DNA of 52,955 nucleotides from SHLJ01 sp041618535 (GTDB lineage: Bacteria > Bacteroidota > Bacteroidia > Flavobacteriales > Flavobacteriaceae). Shown piece after piece: positions 24,677 to 33,080 of the stretch. The DNA lies in contig JBFKFP010000003.1 in NCBI GenBank assembly GCA_041618535.1, positions 1 to 52,955 on the forward strand. Reading direction: 5' to 3'. Under the pieces are notes generated by a model. It did not search any database, was not told where the DNA came from, and worked only from the letters and a program-made list of their open reading frames with translations. A program made the position numbers and the translations under genes. Within the stretch, counting starts at the first letter, position 1. Each line of letters starts with the position of its first letter.

Positions 24677-26853
24677 AATCTGAGCGTTGCTCCAACAAGG
24701 AAATTTATTGTTGCCTGGGGGTAGTAACCAGCTCCTTCTATCGTCGTAATCACACCTGGATTTGAGAAGTCATCATCATAGGTGAAATAATATCCATTCG
24801 ACACATATTCTTCATCCAGGATATTATTGACAAGGGCCGATAATAATATCGATTTAAAGATCGTTTTCGGCCTGATCTCATATGTGATGTTCAGATCGTT
24901 AACAAAATAACTCTCCAGCCTTGAAACTTCAGAATCTGTATTCCCCATAAATTGCTCTCCAACAAACTTGCTCAACAAATTTATCTGAATGCGTTCATTT
25001 GGCTTATACACAATGGAATTACCAGCCACAAATTCGGGTGAAAAAGAGATGTTCGTCGTCCCGAGGTTGACCAATTCACCATCAATAGAAGCGACGGTTT
25101 CCAAATTCTTATTAGTACTAATCGTAAAATTTGGTTGAAGAGTGAATGCTTTACTCAGAGCGAACCCCGCATCAACTTCAAGTCCCAGCCTGTAGCTCTC
25201 GCCGCTGTTATTCCTGATCGGATTTCCGACGTCATCAAGAGCACCTGTTAAAACCAATTGTTCGTTGTAAAGCATATAGTAGCCATTCACATTAAATTGA
25301 AATTTTTCCGAGATATGACGCCAACCCAGCTCAAAGTCATTCAGCTGTTCTGGCTTTATCTCGGGGTTACTCTCAAAATCGGTACGGTTTGGCTCCCTGT
25401 TGGCCCTGGCATAAGAAAAATACAAACTGTTACGGTCGTCAAGGGTATAGGTGGCTCCCACCTTGGGGTTAAAGAACTGATAGGATTCATCCACCAATAG
25501 ATTCACACGATCTGAGGTCAATCCTTCGGTGGTATAATTGACCAATCTTAGCTGGAGGTCACCATAAAGCTGTAAATTTTCATTGAGCCTGAACGTCGAC
25601 TTTCCAAAGAAATTAATATCCGTTTTACTGCCCAATCCGTCATAGTATCGATCCCTGATCTCAGTGTCCCCCGCAAACCTGGCCCAGATGATCTCCCCGA
25701 AATGATCTCCTTCATAATAACTGTATGATCCGCCGAAATCAGCTACAAGCCTGTCGTTTCGATAGTTAGCATGGGCATTAACAACATAGAAGTCATTATC
25801 AAGCCATCTCCGCCTTATGAGGTCTGTCGAATTAACGGTTTCCGAACCCACAGTTACAGGATCTAACCCATAGTCGGTAAAACTCTCATCTTCCCGGTAT
25901 TGCTCAAAGAATCCTCTGCCGTAAGTATAATTCAAGCCAATGTTAAAACGCCACTCATTGTTGATCCTCTGGTTCCAGTGCAATTGGTAATGGTCCTGCT
26001 TATAATTATCTACTTCGTTATCATAAAACCGCATATTACCCTCTTCATCCGTGTAAATTCCGGAAGGATTAAAAGTACGGTCTGTTGCAAGAGTTTCAGC
26101 ATCTATGCCGTACCACGCCTGGTAAGTGATCTCGTGTCCTCCAAAAACCAGGGCCTTGATTAGGGTATTGCCATAACGATAACCAGCCTGCAAAAAATAG
26201 GACTTCAGGTCGGCTTCAGCACGATCTATATAGCCATCAGACTTTATTTGGGACAATCGGCCGGAAAACTCGAAGCGGTCATTAAGCAATCCTGTTCCAA
26301 ATTTCACGGTATGCTTACGGGTATTAAAACTGCCGAATGAATTAGAGATCTCGCCAAATGCCCTCTCTGTAATCGCATCGGTCAGAATATTTATGCTGGC
26401 TCCAAAAGCACCAGATCCGTTGGTTGAAGTACCTACACCCCGCTGAAGCTGAAGGCTTTCTACAGAGGAGGCAAAATCACCAAGGTTAACCCAGAAAGTC
26501 CCAAGGGATTCAGCATCATTATAAGGTATGCCATTGATGGTAATATTAGTTGACTGCGGGCTTACACCCCTTACCCTTATCCCGGTATAACCAACTCCAG
26601 CCCCGGCATCTGATGTGGTTACCACGGAAGGCAGATAATTTAGCAGTATGGGCATGTCCTGTCCCAGGTTCCTGTTGGCTAATTCTTCTTTTTTTACATT
26701 GGAGTGCGTTATAGGAGCATCGGGTTTAACCCTTATGGCTGTCAATAAGACCTCATCAAGGGTTTCAACCTTAGTGCTGTCTGCTGGTTTTTCCTGTCCG
26801 TTAGCCAGAAAGGCTAACGAAATGAAAAAGGCCAAACAAAATATCTTTTTCAT
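24673..26853 (-). CDS. TonB-dependent outer-membrane receptor, probably for thiamine
   Basis: A 726-residue receptor. A signal peptide (residues 1-19, cut after LANG) precedes a TonB-box region (TLDEVLLTAIRV). The plug domain follows, with GYTGIRVRGVSPQSTNITING and GTSTNGSGAFGASIN. A 22-strand-type barrel extends to the C-terminal GATLRF. A TPP riboswitch lies in the leader, so by regulation this is the outer-membrane thiamine or thiamine-precursor uptake receptor, as known for TPP-controlled receptors in Bacteroidota. There is no SusD partner. A short repeat TCCGAATAA (plus strand) lies at the start codon and 14 nt before it. Confidence 0.93.
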   Translation of the reverse strand: MKKIFCLAFFISLAFLANGQEKPADSTKVETLDEVLLTAIRVKPDAPITHSNVKKEELANRNLGQDMPILLNYLPSVVTTSDAGAGVGYTGIRVRGVSPQSTNITINGIPYNDAESLGTFWVNLGDFASSVESLQLQRGVGTSTNGSGAFGASINILTDAITERAFGEISNSFGSFNTRKHTVKFGTGLLNDRFEFSGRLSQIKSDGYIDRAEADLKSYFLQAGYRYGNTLIKALVFGGHEITYQAWYGIDAETLATDRTFNPSGIYTDEEGNMRFYDNEVDNYKQDHYQLHWNQRINNEWRFNIGLNYTYGRGFFEQYREDESFTDYGLDPVTVGSETVNSTDLIRRRWLDNDFYVVNAHANYRNDRLVADFGGSYSYYEGDHFGEIIWARFAGDTEIRDRYYDGLGSKTDINFFGKSTFRLNENLQLYGDLQLRLVNYTTEGLTSDRVNLLVDESYQFFNPKVGATYTLDDRNSLYFSYARANREPNRTDFESNPEIKPEQLNDFELGWRHISEKFQFNVNGYYMLYNEQLVLTGALDDVGNPIRNNSGESYRLGLEVDAGFALSKAFTLQPNFTISTNKNLETVASIDGELVNLGTTNISFSPEFVAGNSIVYKPNERIQINLLSKFVGEQFMGNTDSEVSRLESYFVNDLNITYEIRPKTIFKSILLSALVNNILDEEYVSNGYYFTYDDDFSNPGVITTIEGAGYYPQATINFLVGATLRF

Positions 26854-26956
26854 CCGAATAAATTTTTCCGAATAAAAGGGGAATATTCAGGTTTGTTTTT
26901 GAAACTGATTTTACTATTATTTCTCAATCGCTCTTCTTCCTGTAATGCGATTGATT

Positions 26957-27037
26957 TTCCCTAAACAGCGTTACCTGTTCCAGGTTCCATGGGTATGATC
27001 TCAGCCTGCCGATTTTCACCGGGAATTGGCACCCCTT
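26957..27037 (-). promoter_or_regulatory. TPP riboswitch (THI element)
   Basis: In minus-strand order the leader contains GGGGTGCC (27028-27035), GGCTGAGATCATACCC covering the CTGAGA core (26999-27004), GAACCTG (26981-26987), then GGTAACGCTGTTTAGGGAA closing the P1 side. These are the conserved THI-box elements in the right order and spacing. Between it and the receptor ATG lies about 100 nt with stem CAATCGC / GCGATTG (26925-26931 with 26947-26953) but no T-run. Control is therefore probably translational or uses another structure. Confidence 0.93.
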
Positions 27038-27051
27038 TTTTGAGAACGTTG

Positions 27052-27059
27052 CAAAGATA
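27052..27059 (-). promoter_or_regulatory. -7 promoter box for the TPP-controlled receptor
   Basis: The minus strand reads TATCTTTG, a perfect TAnnTTTG match. Transcription would start just before the riboswitch, so the receptor is expressed separately from the upstream arfB operon. Confidence 0.6.
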
Positions 27060-27094
27060 ATACAGTATTGATCTAATTCCTACAGCAGGCCTTA

Positions 27095-27496
27095 CTAAAT
27101 TTCAGGATCCCTCCTGTCTGTCTTTTTCTGACTGAGGCGACGCTTATCCTCTAAACGCTTTTCTGTGGCTTTTTTAGAAACTTTGGTCGGTTTTCTTTTC
27201 TTTTTCTGAACGAGGGAATCAGTTACTAATTTAAAAAACCGCTCTGTTACGATTTCCTTATTTCTGTATTGGCTCCTGGCCTCATCACAGTGCAAGATCA
27301 ACACACCATTTTTATTGATTCGATTGGACAAATGTGATAACAGCCTGGTTTTTTCATCCTCGTTAAGACCTTCTGAATTTTGAATGTCGAATTGTAATTC
27401 GATCTTTGTGGAAACCTTGTTCACATGCTGACCACCGGCACCGGAACTCCGGAGGGCTTTAAAGCTGATTTCGTTTCTGATCAGATCGGAATTCAT
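27095..27496 (-). CDS. arfB: Alternative ribosome-rescue factor ArfB (GGQ peptidyl-tRNA hydrolase)
   Basis: A 133-residue release-factor-like protein that frees stalled ribosomes on broken mRNAs. SGAGGQHVNKVSTKIEL carries the catalytic GGQ near the N-terminus. The highly basic C-terminal tail (KKRKPTKVSKKATEKRLEDK) is the part that enters the empty mRNA channel. It begins with a four-base ATGA overlap with the DUF4301 gene and is the last gene of the overlapping run. The in-frame stop in DUF4301 is 1.07 kb upstream of its start. Confidence 0.95.
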   Translation of the reverse strand: MNSDLIRNEISFKALRSSGAGGQHVNKVSTKIELQFDIQNSEGLNEDEKTRLLSHLSNRINKNGVLILHCDEARSQYRNKEIVTERFFKLVTDSLVQKKKRKPTKVSKKATEKRLEDKRRLSQKKTDRRDPEI

Positions 27497-29031
27497 AAAT
27501 TTGAATGCATTGGGCCAAGCAGGTCATTAACAGTCTTAACCGGGTTGAAGCTGCTTAATGGTACTTCCACAAAAAAGGTCATCCAATTGGCCATTCCTCC
27601 GTTCCAGAGTCCGGGCATTTCCATTGCCTTCAAAGGTTTCCCCATATGGGTCTTCTCACTTATAAATGCTGAATCCGGATCGCTGAATTTTAATAAATTG
27701 TAAGGCTGGCCCTCACTGTTGGTTAACCAGCAAACGATATCAACCGGATTAAAATGGGTTGCTTTTGACAGGATCCCGGCCTGATCTGGCTGATCCCTGT
27801 CAATTTGGGCAAGCTCAACAATTTGAAGTGAAACCGATCCGTCCCTCTCAGCCACCCAGAAAGGGCCTCCTCCCGGCTGACCTTCATTCTTTACCATCCC
27901 ACATACCCTGATTGGCCGTTCAAGTTCCGATCTTAACCATTTAATGCGATCAGGTTTGGATGCGGACTCCATGTTTTCTGATTCGAAGATATTAAGTTCA
28001 TCCTTAGCGATTCGGCATAGACTATTTAATTTCTCTGTATCGGGGTCGGTATCATTTAACTGAGCCAACAATTCAAAAGCTATATTTTTTTTCTCGATCA
28101 ATAAACCGGCCAGGGCACTCCGGTATATGCTGATCTCAGCATTCCTTTTTTCCGTTGCAACATTGTCTATGTTCCTGAGGAATACCAAATCTTCCTCAAG
28201 GGCATCAAGATTCAGCAACAAGGCTCCATGACCGGAAGGCCTGAAAACCAAGTTGCCATTCTCATCACGGAAGGGGCTGTTATCAGGGTTCACCGCTAAG
28301 GTATCCGTTGAAGGATCTTGCACTGAAAATGACACTTCGAGTTTGCATCTGTACTCCTTTTCAAAAGCCCTGCGAATTTCAGCCAGTTTTGATTTAAAAA
28401 GCGGCCGATGATCCGGGGATACTGTAAAATGCAGTTTAATTTTGTTGTCGCATTTCAGGTATGAGAGGGCCTCGTGCAAATGCTCTTCAAAGGCTGTCCG
28501 GGCTTTATCTCCGTATATATGGAAATCTATTAATCCCTTGGGTAATCCTCCAAGGTGAAGTCCTTACTCATCAAGCATAAACTTAATCAAGGCATACAGT
28601 TCATCATTATACTTGGGATTTGATGATTTTATTCCCTCCTGCAATCGGTTATAGAAGGGGAGCCTATGTTTATTGTCATTAAAAAAATTTAAAAGTTTAA
28701 ACTCAGGCTTCCCCAGGAAATCAGAGCTCTTATCTTCCTCAGGATTAAAGCATTCCAGGAATTCGAACAGGAATTTAAACATCCTGGTGGCCTGGCCTGA
28801 AGCCGGCACGAATTTTCCTATCCTCGTCCTTGCCTTCTCCTGTTCAAAGCAAGAAGAGTAATGCTTCAAATCCTCATCTGAGAGCCTGAGAATCCCTTTC
28901 TCAATGGTTGCAGGGGATGCAATACGGACAGGAGGTAATCCATTTTTAAAAGTCTCTAACTGCGAATTAACCTGGCTCACAGTAAGGCCTTTTTCTTTAA
29001 TCTGCTCTATATCACCGGGGCTAAATATCAT
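27493..29031 (-). pseudogene. DUF4301 family gene interrupted by an in-frame TAA
   Basis: Reading from ATG 29031, 155 codons (MIFSPGDIEQIKEKG ...) are followed by TAA at 28566-28564. The same frame then continues without shift to the normal stop at 27493, giving 511 sense codons in all, close to the usual DUF4301 length. Sequence right after the stop (GLHLGGLPKGLIDFHIYGD) and beyond (KIKLHFTVSPDH, FRPSGHGALLLNLD) is well conserved. This is one nonsense codon, not two genes. Explanations are a recent mutation, readthrough, or a base error. DUF4301 has no established function. Confidence 0.85.
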
Positions 29032-29597
29032 GTGCGATTACTCAATAAATCATCAATATATCTTACCGCTTCGGTCAGGCGTTCATTCTTGCTGCCTTTC
29101 AGTACAACATATGGTCTGTTATATTTGATTAAGGCTTGTTCAAATGCTTTGAACATCCGCATTCTTTCATCGGGCTTATCGCGAAGGTCGTCTGCAACCC
29201 ACGGAACATCAATATAAGTCAAAAAATAAAGATCGTAAGTGTTTTCAAGGGCGTGCTTCTCTAAAACAGGATCACAAGTCCCAACGTAATAGGCCTCCGA
29301 ATAAACCTTGGTTTCCAGCAGATCGGTGTCACAAACCAGTACTGAGTCCGTTTTCTGTGCCAGTTCATTTTCCAGCTTCATCTGTCCCACTGCTATGGGA
29401 AGCAGGTCTTCTGGCTCGCAGGTTCTTCGTTCGTTATTCCATTTAGCCTGGAGGTATTCCCTCGCATATTCAGGAACCCAAACCGAGTTGTAATGCCTGG
29501 CCAGCATTCGAGACAAAGTTGTTTTACCCGTCGACTCGGGACCAAAGATCACAACTTTCAGGCAGTTTGAGGGTTGCTGTTTAAGCTTTTCTTCCAT
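29028..29597 (-). CDS. NadR-like P-loop kinase (nicotinamide riboside kinase family)
   Basis: A 189-residue cytosolic ATP-binding protein resembling the kinase domain of NadR. The P-loop is FGPESTGKTTLSRML, followed by VPEYAREYLQAKW, VCDTDLLETKVYSEAYYVG and the lid RDKPDERMRMF. In NadR this domain phosphorylates nicotinamide riboside. It overlaps the upstream pnuC by 40 bases, so a transporter-kinase pair trapping an imported vitamin is likely. The closeness to a thiamine-regulated receptor leaves the vitamin open. It lacks the adenylyltransferase and HTH domains of full NadR. Confidence 0.88.
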   Translation of the reverse strand: MEEKLKQQPSNCLKVVIFGPESTGKTTLSRMLARHYNSVWVPEYAREYLQAKWNNERRTCEPEDLLPIAVGQMKLENELAQKTDSVLVCDTDLLETKVYSEAYYVGTCDPVLEKHALENTYDLYFLTYIDVPWVADDLRDKPDERMRMFKAFEQALIKYNRPYVVLKGSKNERLTEAVRYIDDLLSNRT

Positions 29598-30190
29598 TCG
29601 ATATAGCCTTGGATGGCAAGTACTGTAAAGATAATATATTGCAACGAGAGCATGCCTAATCCACGATAGGCATATAAAGGAATTGTAATCAGGTCACCGA
29701 TGATCCAAAGGGTCCAGTTCTCCAGTTTCTTATTTGCCATATACCACATGGCAGTAAAGAATATTCCTGAAGTAAGGATGTCTATATAATTTGGGATCTG
29801 CAGTTCATAATCATATGCCTTATACACAAGATAAGTCACTATCATGGTCAATACAAAAAACAAGAAGCCGATCCATTTTTCCCTGTGGTTCGTCCGTGAA
29901 ATGGGAACAACGTATTTATCGTCTTTTTTTCGTGACCAGTTCCACCATCCGTAGATACTCATAACGGAATAGTAGAAATTCATCATCATATCTCCGAAAT
30001 AGGCATTCACATATAGCAGGTATACGGTTATTGCTGTACAGATAATACCCGTTGGATACACCCAGATGTTAGCATTCTTGGCATAATAAACACTGAGTAT
30101 TCCAAAGACAAAAGCTATGGCTTCCAGTATGACCATGTAAGCCGGGGTTTGTTTGTAGGCAGCGATAAAAAAGTCTATGATTTCAGTCAT
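29558..30190 (-). CDS. pnuC: PnuC/PnuT-type vitamin transporter
   Basis: A 210-residue inner-membrane facilitator of the Pnu family (SWEET-like fold, about seven helices), which moves nicotinamide riboside or thiamine and relies on intracellular phosphorylation. Hallmarks are NAYFGDMMMNFYYSVMSIYG, GWWNW around residues 81-85, and W159-x-x-W162 followed by Asp166 in the penultimate helix. The coupled NadR-like kinase points to nicotinamide riboside, while the nearby TPP-regulated receptor points to thiamine. I cannot choose between them here. It overlaps the GGGP synthase gene by four bases. Confidence 0.9.
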   Translation of the reverse strand: MTEIIDFFIAAYKQTPAYMVILEAIAFVFGILSVYYAKNANIWVYPTGIICTAITVYLLYVNAYFGDMMMNFYYSVMSIYGWWNWSRKKDDKYVVPISRTNHREKWIGFLFFVLTMIVTYLVYKAYDYELQIPNYIDILTSGIFFTAMWYMANKKLENWTLWIIGDLITIPLYAYRGLGMLSLQYIIFTVLAIQGYIEWKKSLNSNPQTA

Positions 30191-30909
30191 GAGATCCTTG
30201 ATAGAAATTCTGCGTCTTCCTCAATGGCGGTGCCGATAACGACCATATCAGCCCCTGCCTTAAATGCTTGTTGCATCTCAGAACCCGATCGTATTCCTCC
30301 TCCAACCACTATTGGAATGGATATCCTTTTCCTGACAGAGGCAATAACATCATCCGGAACTGGATGAAGTGCGCCGCTTCCGGCCTCAAGGTAAATCAGT
30401 TTCATTCCCAATAATTCTCCTGCTTTGGCAGTTCGGCAAATAAGCTCTACGTCATCCCTGGGAATAGGTGAAGTTCTGCTCACCCTCTCTACTGAAGAAG
30501 GTCTTCCATTTTCAATCAGGATATAACCGGTAGGAATGACCTCTAAATTCGAGCTCTCGATCATCGGGACAGCCTCTATATGTTTCTCTATAAGATAATC
30601 CGGGTTCCTTCCTGAAAGCAGAGAAAGAAAGAACAGTCCATCAGCCTTTGGACAAACCTGGTCAGGATGTCCGGGAAATAAGACAATGGGGAGTTCTGTT
30701 TGAGTTTGGATTCGATCAATTATCCGTTCGGTTTTGTTCTTTTCAACCTCACTTCCTCCTATAAGAACTAAATTCGCGGCAGAACGGTTAATTTTTTTTG
30801 CAAGAATTGCTGTCTTGTCAGGATCCAATTTATCCGGGTCAAGCAGAACCGCCAGTAATTTATTGTTTCTGCTTCGTGCTTCCAGGATATGTTGGTAGAT
30901 AGACTTCAT
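30187..30909 (-). CDS. Geranylgeranylglyceryl phosphate synthase family protein (PcrB-like)
   Basis: A TIM-barrel prenyltransferase joining a polyprenyl diphosphate to glycerol-1-phosphate. The product is 240 residues from ATG 30909. Hallmarks are LLDPDKLDPD, LVLIGGSEVEKN, IPTGYILIENG, YLEAGSGALHPV and the phosphate-binding VVGGGIRSGSEM. Bacteroidota encode group II homologues related to archaeal enzymes. Their lipid product in this phylum is not settled. The ATG overlaps the upstream phosphopantetheinyl transferase stop by one base (TGATG). A frame starting at 30930 is rejected. Confidence 0.92.
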   Translation of the reverse strand: MKSIYQHILEARSRNNKLLAVLLDPDKLDPDKTAILAKKINRSAANLVLIGGSEVEKNKTERIIDRIQTQTELPIVLFPGHPDQVCPKADGLFFLSLLSGRNPDYLIEKHIEAVPMIESSNLEVIPTGYILIENGRPSSVERVSRTSPIPRDDVELICRTAKAGELLGMKLIYLEAGSGALHPVPDDVIASVRKRISIPIVVGGGIRSGSEMQQAFKAGADMVVIGTAIEEDAEFLSRIS

Positions 30910-31535
30910 CAGGAAACAACATAAGCGCACTCAAAACCATCTATTGGAAAGAATTCTGCATCGAAGGGAAGTTTATTTCCTCCATAATCGATCCAGGCAC
31001 GGGTTCTGCCATCTGTTGACTCGAAAGGGATGACAAAGGTATGAGCCTTAAAACTCAGCCCCGGCTGTGCATAGAGTTTGTATAATGATTCTTTAATGCA
31101 CCAGATGATAGTCAATTTCTCGACATAGGTGCCGGCTTTTTCTGAAAGGTAGGAAGACTCGAAATCTATGAATTTTCCCGCTATCCTTTTTATTTTTTCC
31201 CTTTTCTTTTCAATGTCGATGCCCACTGGCTTATCTGAAACGATAATTCCTGAGAATCCGAATGAATGAGAGATGGAAATAAATGAATTATCCCTGAGAT
31301 GAGGTTTCCCCAACTCATCGTAATACAGGTCGCGATCGGTATAACCAACAGAGCGTAAAAGATGTCTTATACTCAGGAAGCCTCGTTGGTGGATCTCACT
31401 TTTCATGCTATCCACGCGTTCCCTGGATTCAGGACGCAGATCCAGTGGCCCGAGAAGATCTTCAAATGATTCCTCAATCTTCCAAATTTTAACGGCCGTT
31501 CCCGGACTTGGCTCCAATGTTTTGTAAAGAGGCAT
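30909..31535 (-). CDS. 4'-phosphopantetheinyl transferase superfamily protein
   Basis: Attaches the phosphopantetheine arm to acyl or peptidyl carrier proteins. It is a 208-residue Sfp-like (two-lobe) member with ISISHSFGFSGIIVS, the metal-binding VGIDIEKKREKIKRI, and WCIKESLYKLYAQPG. It is the first gene of the six-gene overlapping run towards arfB. No polyketide or peptide synthetase is in the window, so the carrier substrate is elsewhere or is the fatty-acid ACP. Confidence 0.92.
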   Translation of the reverse strand: MPLYKTLEPSPGTAVKIWKIEESFEDLLGPLDLRPESRERVDSMKSEIHQRGFLSIRHLLRSVGYTDRDLYYDELGKPHLRDNSFISISHSFGFSGIIVSDKPVGIDIEKKREKIKRIAGKFIDFESSYLSEKAGTYVEKLTIIWCIKESLYKLYAQPGLSFKAHTFVIPFESTDGRTRAWIDYGGNKLPFDAEFFPIDGFECAYVVS

Positions 31536-31558
31536 GGAATTCTTTAGAAGTTATTGGT

Positions 31559-31566
31559 TATCTTTG
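31559..31566 (+). promoter_or_regulatory. -7 promoter box for ahcY
   Basis: The plus strand reads TATCTTTG, a perfect TAnnTTTG match. A leader of about 110 nt lies between it and the ahcY ATG. Confidence 0.6.
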
Positions 31567-31597
31567 CAACCGCAATATCAAGTTAAACTATTACCGA

Positions 31598-31661
31598 GAT
31601 TGCGACATGATTTTGGAGAGCGAATTTAACCTTTTTGAGGTTTAAACCCAAAGTTGCAATC
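31598..31661 (+). promoter_or_regulatory. Structured 5' leader element of ahcY
   Basis: Nine-base arms GATTGCGAC (31598-31606) and GTTGCAATC (31653-31661) pair, allowing one G-U. They enclose a second hairpin, TTTAACC (31625-31631) with GGTTTAAA (31639-31646), with one bulged base. The element ends 22 nt before the ATG. It does not look like a known SAM or SAH riboswitch to me. A regulatory function is an inference. Confidence 0.4.
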
Positions 31662-31683
31662 TACTTATAAACAGAAATTGACT

Positions 31684-33000
31684 ATGAACACAAAGACAAT
31701 TCCTTTTGTACCTTTTAAAGTGAAGGATATGTCCCTTGCCTCATGGGGGCGGAAGGAGATTGAGTTGGCCGAGGCAGAAATGCCCGGACTGATGAGTTTA
31801 CGTGAGGAATACAAGGATTCAAAACCGCTTAAGGGAGCCAGGATCGCAGGTTGTTTGCATATGACCATTCAAACGGCGGTTCTGATCGAAACACTTATCG
31901 ACCTTGGTGCGGAAGTAACCTGGAGCTCCTGCAATATTTTTTCTACCCAGGACCATGCGGCAGCAGCCATTGCAGATGCGGGAATCGCCGTTTATGCATG
32001 GAAAGGTATGACAGAGGAAGAATTTGACTGGTGTATTGAACAGACACTTTTCTTTGGTGAAGAGAGGAAACCATTAAATATGATTCTTGACGACGGGGGA
32101 GATCTCACCAATATGGTTTTCGACAAATACCCTGAATTGGTATCCGGCATCAGAGGCCTGTCAGAAGAGACCACCACCGGGGTTCATCGCCTTTATGATC
32201 GGATGAAGAATGGTACCTTGCCCATGCCTGCCATCAATGTGAATGACTCTGTAACCAAAAGCAAGTTCGATAACAAATATGGCTGCAGGGAAAGTGCTGT
32301 AGACGCTGTGAAACGTGCTACCGATATCATGATTGCCGGAAAAAGGGTCGTGGTGTGCGGATATGGCGATGTTGGTAAAGGAACCGCAGCTTCATTCCGT
32401 GGAGCCGGAGCAATTGTGACCGTCACTGAAATAGACCCCATTTGCGCTCTGCAGGCAGCAATGGACGGGTTTGAAGTCAAAAAACTTGAAAGCGTTGTTG
32501 ATGTGACCGACATTTTCGTAACCAGTACAGGGAATAAGGATATCATCACCAGTGAACATTTCAAGGCGATGAAAGACAAGGCAATCGTCTGCAACATCGG
32601 GCATTTTGATAACGAAATAGACATGGCCTGGTTAAACGGTAATTACGGTAATACGAAAGTTGAGATCAAACCACAGGTAGACAAATATACCCTGAACGGA
32701 AAGGATGTTATCATTCTGGCTGAGGGACGTCTGGTAAATCTCGGTTGTGCTACCGGTCATCCTAGTTTTGTGATGAGCAATTCTTTCACCAACCAGACCC
32801 TGGCGCAAATCGAATTGTGGAAGCACAGCGAACGCTATGAAAACAAGGTCTACATGCTACCTAAACACCTCGACGAGAAGGTTGCAAAACTTCACCTGGA
32901 AAAGATCGGTGTTGAGCTTACTGAGCTGAGAAAAGATCAGGCCGATTACATCGGGGTCAAGGTTGAAGGACCATATAAGCCCGATTACTACAGGTACTAA
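31684..33000 (+). CDS. ahcY: Adenosylhomocysteinase
   Basis: Hydrolyses S-adenosylhomocysteine to adenosine and homocysteine, which relieves product inhibition of methyltransferases. The product is 438 residues from ATG 31684. Visible motifs are AGCLHMTIQTAVLIETL, SSCNIFSTQDHAAAAIA, DDGGDLTN, the NAD-binding CGYGDVGKGTAASFRGAG, and the C-terminal PYKPDYYRY with the conserved Lys/Tyr. An in-frame codon at 31654 is rejected because it lies in the structured leader. The gene is monocistronic and ends at a hairpin terminator. Confidence 0.97.
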   Translation: MNTKTIPFVPFKVKDMSLASWGRKEIELAEAEMPGLMSLREEYKDSKPLKGARIAGCLHMTIQTAVLIETLIDLGAEVTWSSCNIFSTQDHAAAAIADAGIAVYAWKGMTEEEFDWCIEQTLFFGEERKPLNMILDDGGDLTNMVFDKYPELVSGIRGLSEETTTGVHRLYDRMKNGTLPMPAINVNDSVTKSKFDNKYGCRESAVDAVKRATDIMIAGKRVVVCGYGDVGKGTAASFRGAGAIVTVTEIDPICALQAAMDGFEVKKLESVVDVTDIFVTSTGNKDIITSEHFKAMKDKAIVCNIGHFDNEIDMAWLNGNYGNTKVEIKPQVDKYTLNGKDVIILAEGRLVNLGCATGHPSFVMSNSFTNQTLAQIELWKHSERYENKVYMLPKHLDEKVAKLHLEKIGVELTELRKDQADYIGVKVEGPYKPDYYRY

Positions 33001-33026
33001 TTGGCAAAATTATCTATCTTAACATG

Positions 33027-33063
33027 AACCCTTGCTCCTGAGTGAGGGTTTTGTTTTATTTTT
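33027..33063 (+). terminator. Terminator after ahcY
   Basis: Stem AACCCT / AGGGTT (33027-33032 with 33045-33050), extended by GCTC/GAGT inside, then a T-rich tail. Confidence 0.65.
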
Positions 33064-33080
33064 AGTTAAAATATAGTCAA

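Noticed and set aside
26925..26953. Intrinsic terminator as riboswitch expression platform
   Set aside because: The hairpin is not followed by a T-run and the loop is long.
27493..28479. A separate 328-codon gene after the DUF4301 N-terminal frame
   Set aside because: Its first codon is a TTG in the middle of a conserved domain, and it is in the same frame as the upstream part. It is the second half of one interrupted gene.
31598..31661. A known SAM or SAH riboswitch before ahcY
   Set aside because: The core sequences I know for these classes are not evident. Only the paired arms are clear, so it is listed as an unassigned structured leader.
32193..32624. A 143-codon minus-strand frame
   Set aside because: It is antisense to the NAD-binding domain of ahcY. 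The Ser/Ala-rich composition is a shadow effect.
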